Assembly: GCF_009649745.1 (NCBI RefSeq)
Contig: NZ_WJNG01000020.1
Coordinates: 3,258 to 51,532, forward strand
DNA from: Aquibacillus halophilus
Lineage (GTDB): Bacteria > Bacillota > Bacilli > Bacillales > Amphibacillaceae
DNA: 48,275 bases
Reading direction: 5' to 3'
This document shows positions 46,758 through 48,275 of the stretch, piece after piece. The first letter of the stretch is position 1; every line of letters starts with the position of its first letter. Position numbers and translations under genes: made by a program. The notes beneath the pieces are model-generated. The model did no database searches and was not told the origin of the DNA. It was given only the letters and a program-made list of their open reading frames with translations.

Positions 46758-48017
46758 ATGAACGTTTTAGTCATTGGCGGTGGTGGCCGTGAACATAGTA
46801 TTGTTAAAAAACTAGCTCAAAGTAAACAGGTTAGTAAGATCTATGCCGCCCCTGGTAACGGTGGAATAGAAGCAGAGGCTACCTGTGTCAATATTAAAGA
46901 TAATCAAGTGACTGAATTGGTAGACTTTGCGAAAAGCAATCAAATAGACTGGACAATAGTTGGACCAGAAATACCATTACTTGCTGGAGTGGTTAATGCA
47001 TTTAAAAAAGAAGGGCTTAATGTATTTGGTCCTACCAAGGAAGCCGCATTAATTGAAGGAAGTAAAGACTTTGCCAAGGTTTTTATGAACAAATATAGTA
47101 TTCCTACGGCAGATTACCAAACATTTACCGATGTCGACGAAGCTAAGCAATACATTGAACAAAAAGGTGCTCCGATTGTAATAAAAGCAGATGGACTAGC
47201 AGCAGGAAAAGGTGTAGTGGTCGCAACAAGTGTAAATGAAGCTATCCAAGCAGTTGAAATGATGCTTGTAGATAATAAATTTGGCGATGCTGGGAGCCGG
47301 GTAGTAGTTGAAGAATACTTAGAGGGAAAAGAATTCTCTCTGATGGCTTTCGTTCATGGTGAAAAAGTGTATCCTCTTCTGCCTGCTAGAGATCATAAAC
47401 GTGCCTATGATAATGACCAAGGACCAAACACAGGGGGGATGGGGGCATTCTCTCCTGTACCAGATTTAGACCAAGTTGATATTGACTTCGCTGTTAAACA
47501 TATTCTTATTCCAACTGCAAAAGGTATGATTGAAGAGGAAAGATCGTTTACAGGAATTTTATATGCAGGTCTAATAGAAACAGCCCACGGACCTAAAGTA
47601 ATAGAATTCAATGCTAGGTTAGGAGACCCTGAGACACAGGTGGTACTTCCACTATTAAAAAATGATCTTATCCAAGTTATCATAGATATTCTAGCTGATA
47701 AAGATCCCATCCTAGAATGGGAAGATGCCTATTGTATTGGAACGGTGGTGGCTTCACAGGGATATCCCGGTTCATACAGCAAAGAAATCCAGTTGCCAGA
47801 ATTAAAACAAACGAGTGATTGCTTTGTCATTCATGCTGGAACTGGTCGTAATCATGATGGAAATTACTTTTCGACAGGTGGTCGTGTACTACTGGTTGGG
47901 TCTGTACAAAAGGAACAGCAGAAGGCACAAAAATATATTTACGAGTATCTAAAAGTATTTGATCATGATGAAAAATTCTTTTATCGAAGCGATATTGGGT
48001 TCAATAGTAAAAACTAG
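46758..48017 (+). CDS. purD: Phosphoribosylamine-glycine ligase (GAR synthetase)
   Basis: It joins phosphoribosylamine and glycine with ATP. The 419-residue ATP-grasp enzyme has the dinucleotide-like start VIGGGGREHSIVKKL, GPEIPLLAGV near 74, IKADGLAAGKGVVVA near 142 and EFNARLGDPETQVVLPLL near 283. The ATG follows GAGGGGGG; an in-frame TTG at 46743 lies upstream of this site and is rejected. It is the last gene of the pur operon, followed by a strong terminator. Confidence 0.97.
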   Translation: MNVLVIGGGGREHSIVKKLAQSKQVSKIYAAPGNGGIEAEATCVNIKDNQVTELVDFAKSNQIDWTIVGPEIPLLAGVVNAFKKEGLNVFGPTKEAALIEGSKDFAKVFMNKYSIPTADYQTFTDVDEAKQYIEQKGAPIVIKADGLAAGKGVVVATSVNEAIQAVEMMLVDNKFGDAGSRVVVEEYLEGKEFSLMAFVHGEKVYPLLPARDHKRAYDNDQGPNTGGMGAFSPVPDLDQVDIDFAVKHILIPTAKGMIEEERSFTGILYAGLIETAHGPKVIEFNARLGDPETQVVLPLLKNDLIQVIIDILADKDPILEWEDAYCIGTVVASQGYPGSYSKEIQLPELKQTSDCFVIHAGTGRNHDGNYFSTGGRVLLVGSVQKEQQKAQKYIYEYLKVFDHDEKFFYRSDIGFNSKN

Positions 48018-48021
48018 AGGA

Positions 48022-48060
48022 AAACGTGCAGTTGATATAATCAATTGCACGTTTTTTTTG
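48022..48060 (+). terminator. Terminator of the pur operon
   Basis: The stem AACGTGCAGTTGA / TCAATTGCACGTT (one G-U pair) with a 5-nt loop and eight T begins 5 nt after the purD stop. Confidence 0.92.
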
Positions 48061-48110
48061 CTATTTACGTAATTGATGAAAATTGCGACGTAGTGTAGCT
48101 TAGTTGATTT

Positions 48111-48223
48111 GCGCTCCAGGCAGTCGCTTTCCGCGGGCAACGCTTCAACTTCCTCGGAAGAAACCCACTTCCTGCGGGATTTTCAGCCGTCGCTTTTCCC
48201 GCTGGAGTCGACTGCCCTACGCT
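48111..48223 (+). repeat. Dispersed intergenic repeat, copy 3
   Basis: It has the same core order as copy 1 (CGCTTTCCGCGGGCAACG, TTCCTCGG, CCTGCGGGAT, CGCTGGAGTCG). It is bounded by complementary GGCAGTCG (48119-48126) and CGACTGCC (48209-48216), whose sequence differs from the termini of copies 1 and 2. CGCTCCA occurs directly outside both ends. It lies after the pur operon terminator. The rest up to the window end shows no gene. Confidence 0.75.
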
Positions 48224-48275
48224 CCAATCATCATCTTATTTGAAACAATAAAGAAATGGAGATAGATAAGCTCAA

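Overview
The window looks like chromosomal DNA of a low-GC Gram-positive bacterium of the family Bacillaceae. The gene order thiL-tsaE-tsaB-rimI-tsaD / ydiF / rex / ydiK-ydiL / groES-groEL, then yeaC-yeaD-yebA-guaA-pbuG-yebE-yebG-purEKBCSQLFMNHD, matches the arrangement known from Bacillus subtilis, and the rRNA, tRNA, CIRCE, G-box and PurBox sequences are of Bacillus type. A betA-type choline oxidoreductase and a Ktr/Trk potassium channel subunit would suit a halotolerant relative such as the Oceanobacillus/Virgibacillus group, but that is inference. The moaC and tat genes that I recall from the corresponding B. subtilis region are absent.

Layout. Positions 1-1050 hold the 3' end of a 23S rRNA, a 5S rRNA, initiator tRNA-Met, tRNA-Asp and a terminator. 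Positions 1249-4860 are a tightly overlapping operon for thiamine phosphate kinase, three tRNA t6A modification genes and an S18 acetyltransferase. The gap after it (4861-5280) contains a dense cluster of DnaA boxes, in the same place as the known gcp-ydiF cluster of B. subtilis. An ABC-F ATPase on the minus strand and rex on the plus strand diverge around a predicted Rex box. Two membrane-protein genes (ydiL, ydiK) run leftward, and groES-groEL runs rightward behind a perfect CIRCE operator.

Positions 11570-23180 are the accessory, signalling-rich part. It holds a 1264-residue hybrid histidine kinase, a CheR-type methyltransferase and a receiver-GGDEF diguanylate cyclase in one overlapping operon. 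A decayed DUF2254 gene follows, then a solitary GC-richer betA preceded by an overlapping leader ORF, a small zinc-ribbon protein, and a chemotaxis receptor whose leader is a class I cyclic-di-GMP riboswitch with a terminator. The diguanylate cyclase and the riboswitch-controlled receptor lie within 5 kb of each other and may belong to one second-messenger circuit.

Positions 23463-48017 are mostly housekeeping. They hold a K+ channel subunit, the MoxR/DUF58/transglutaminase operon, and then the purine block. Three guanine-type riboswitches (before guaA, pbuG and purE) and two PurR operators (before pbuG and purE) control GMP synthetase, a purine permease and the complete 12-gene IMP biosynthesis operon. 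A small heat-shock protein and yebE-yebG sit between pbuG and purE. Three copies of a roughly 120-nt dispersed repeat lie in gaps: two in opposite orientation at 33601-34050, and one after purD at 48111-48223. I saw no insertion sequence, prophage, CRISPR array or restriction system.
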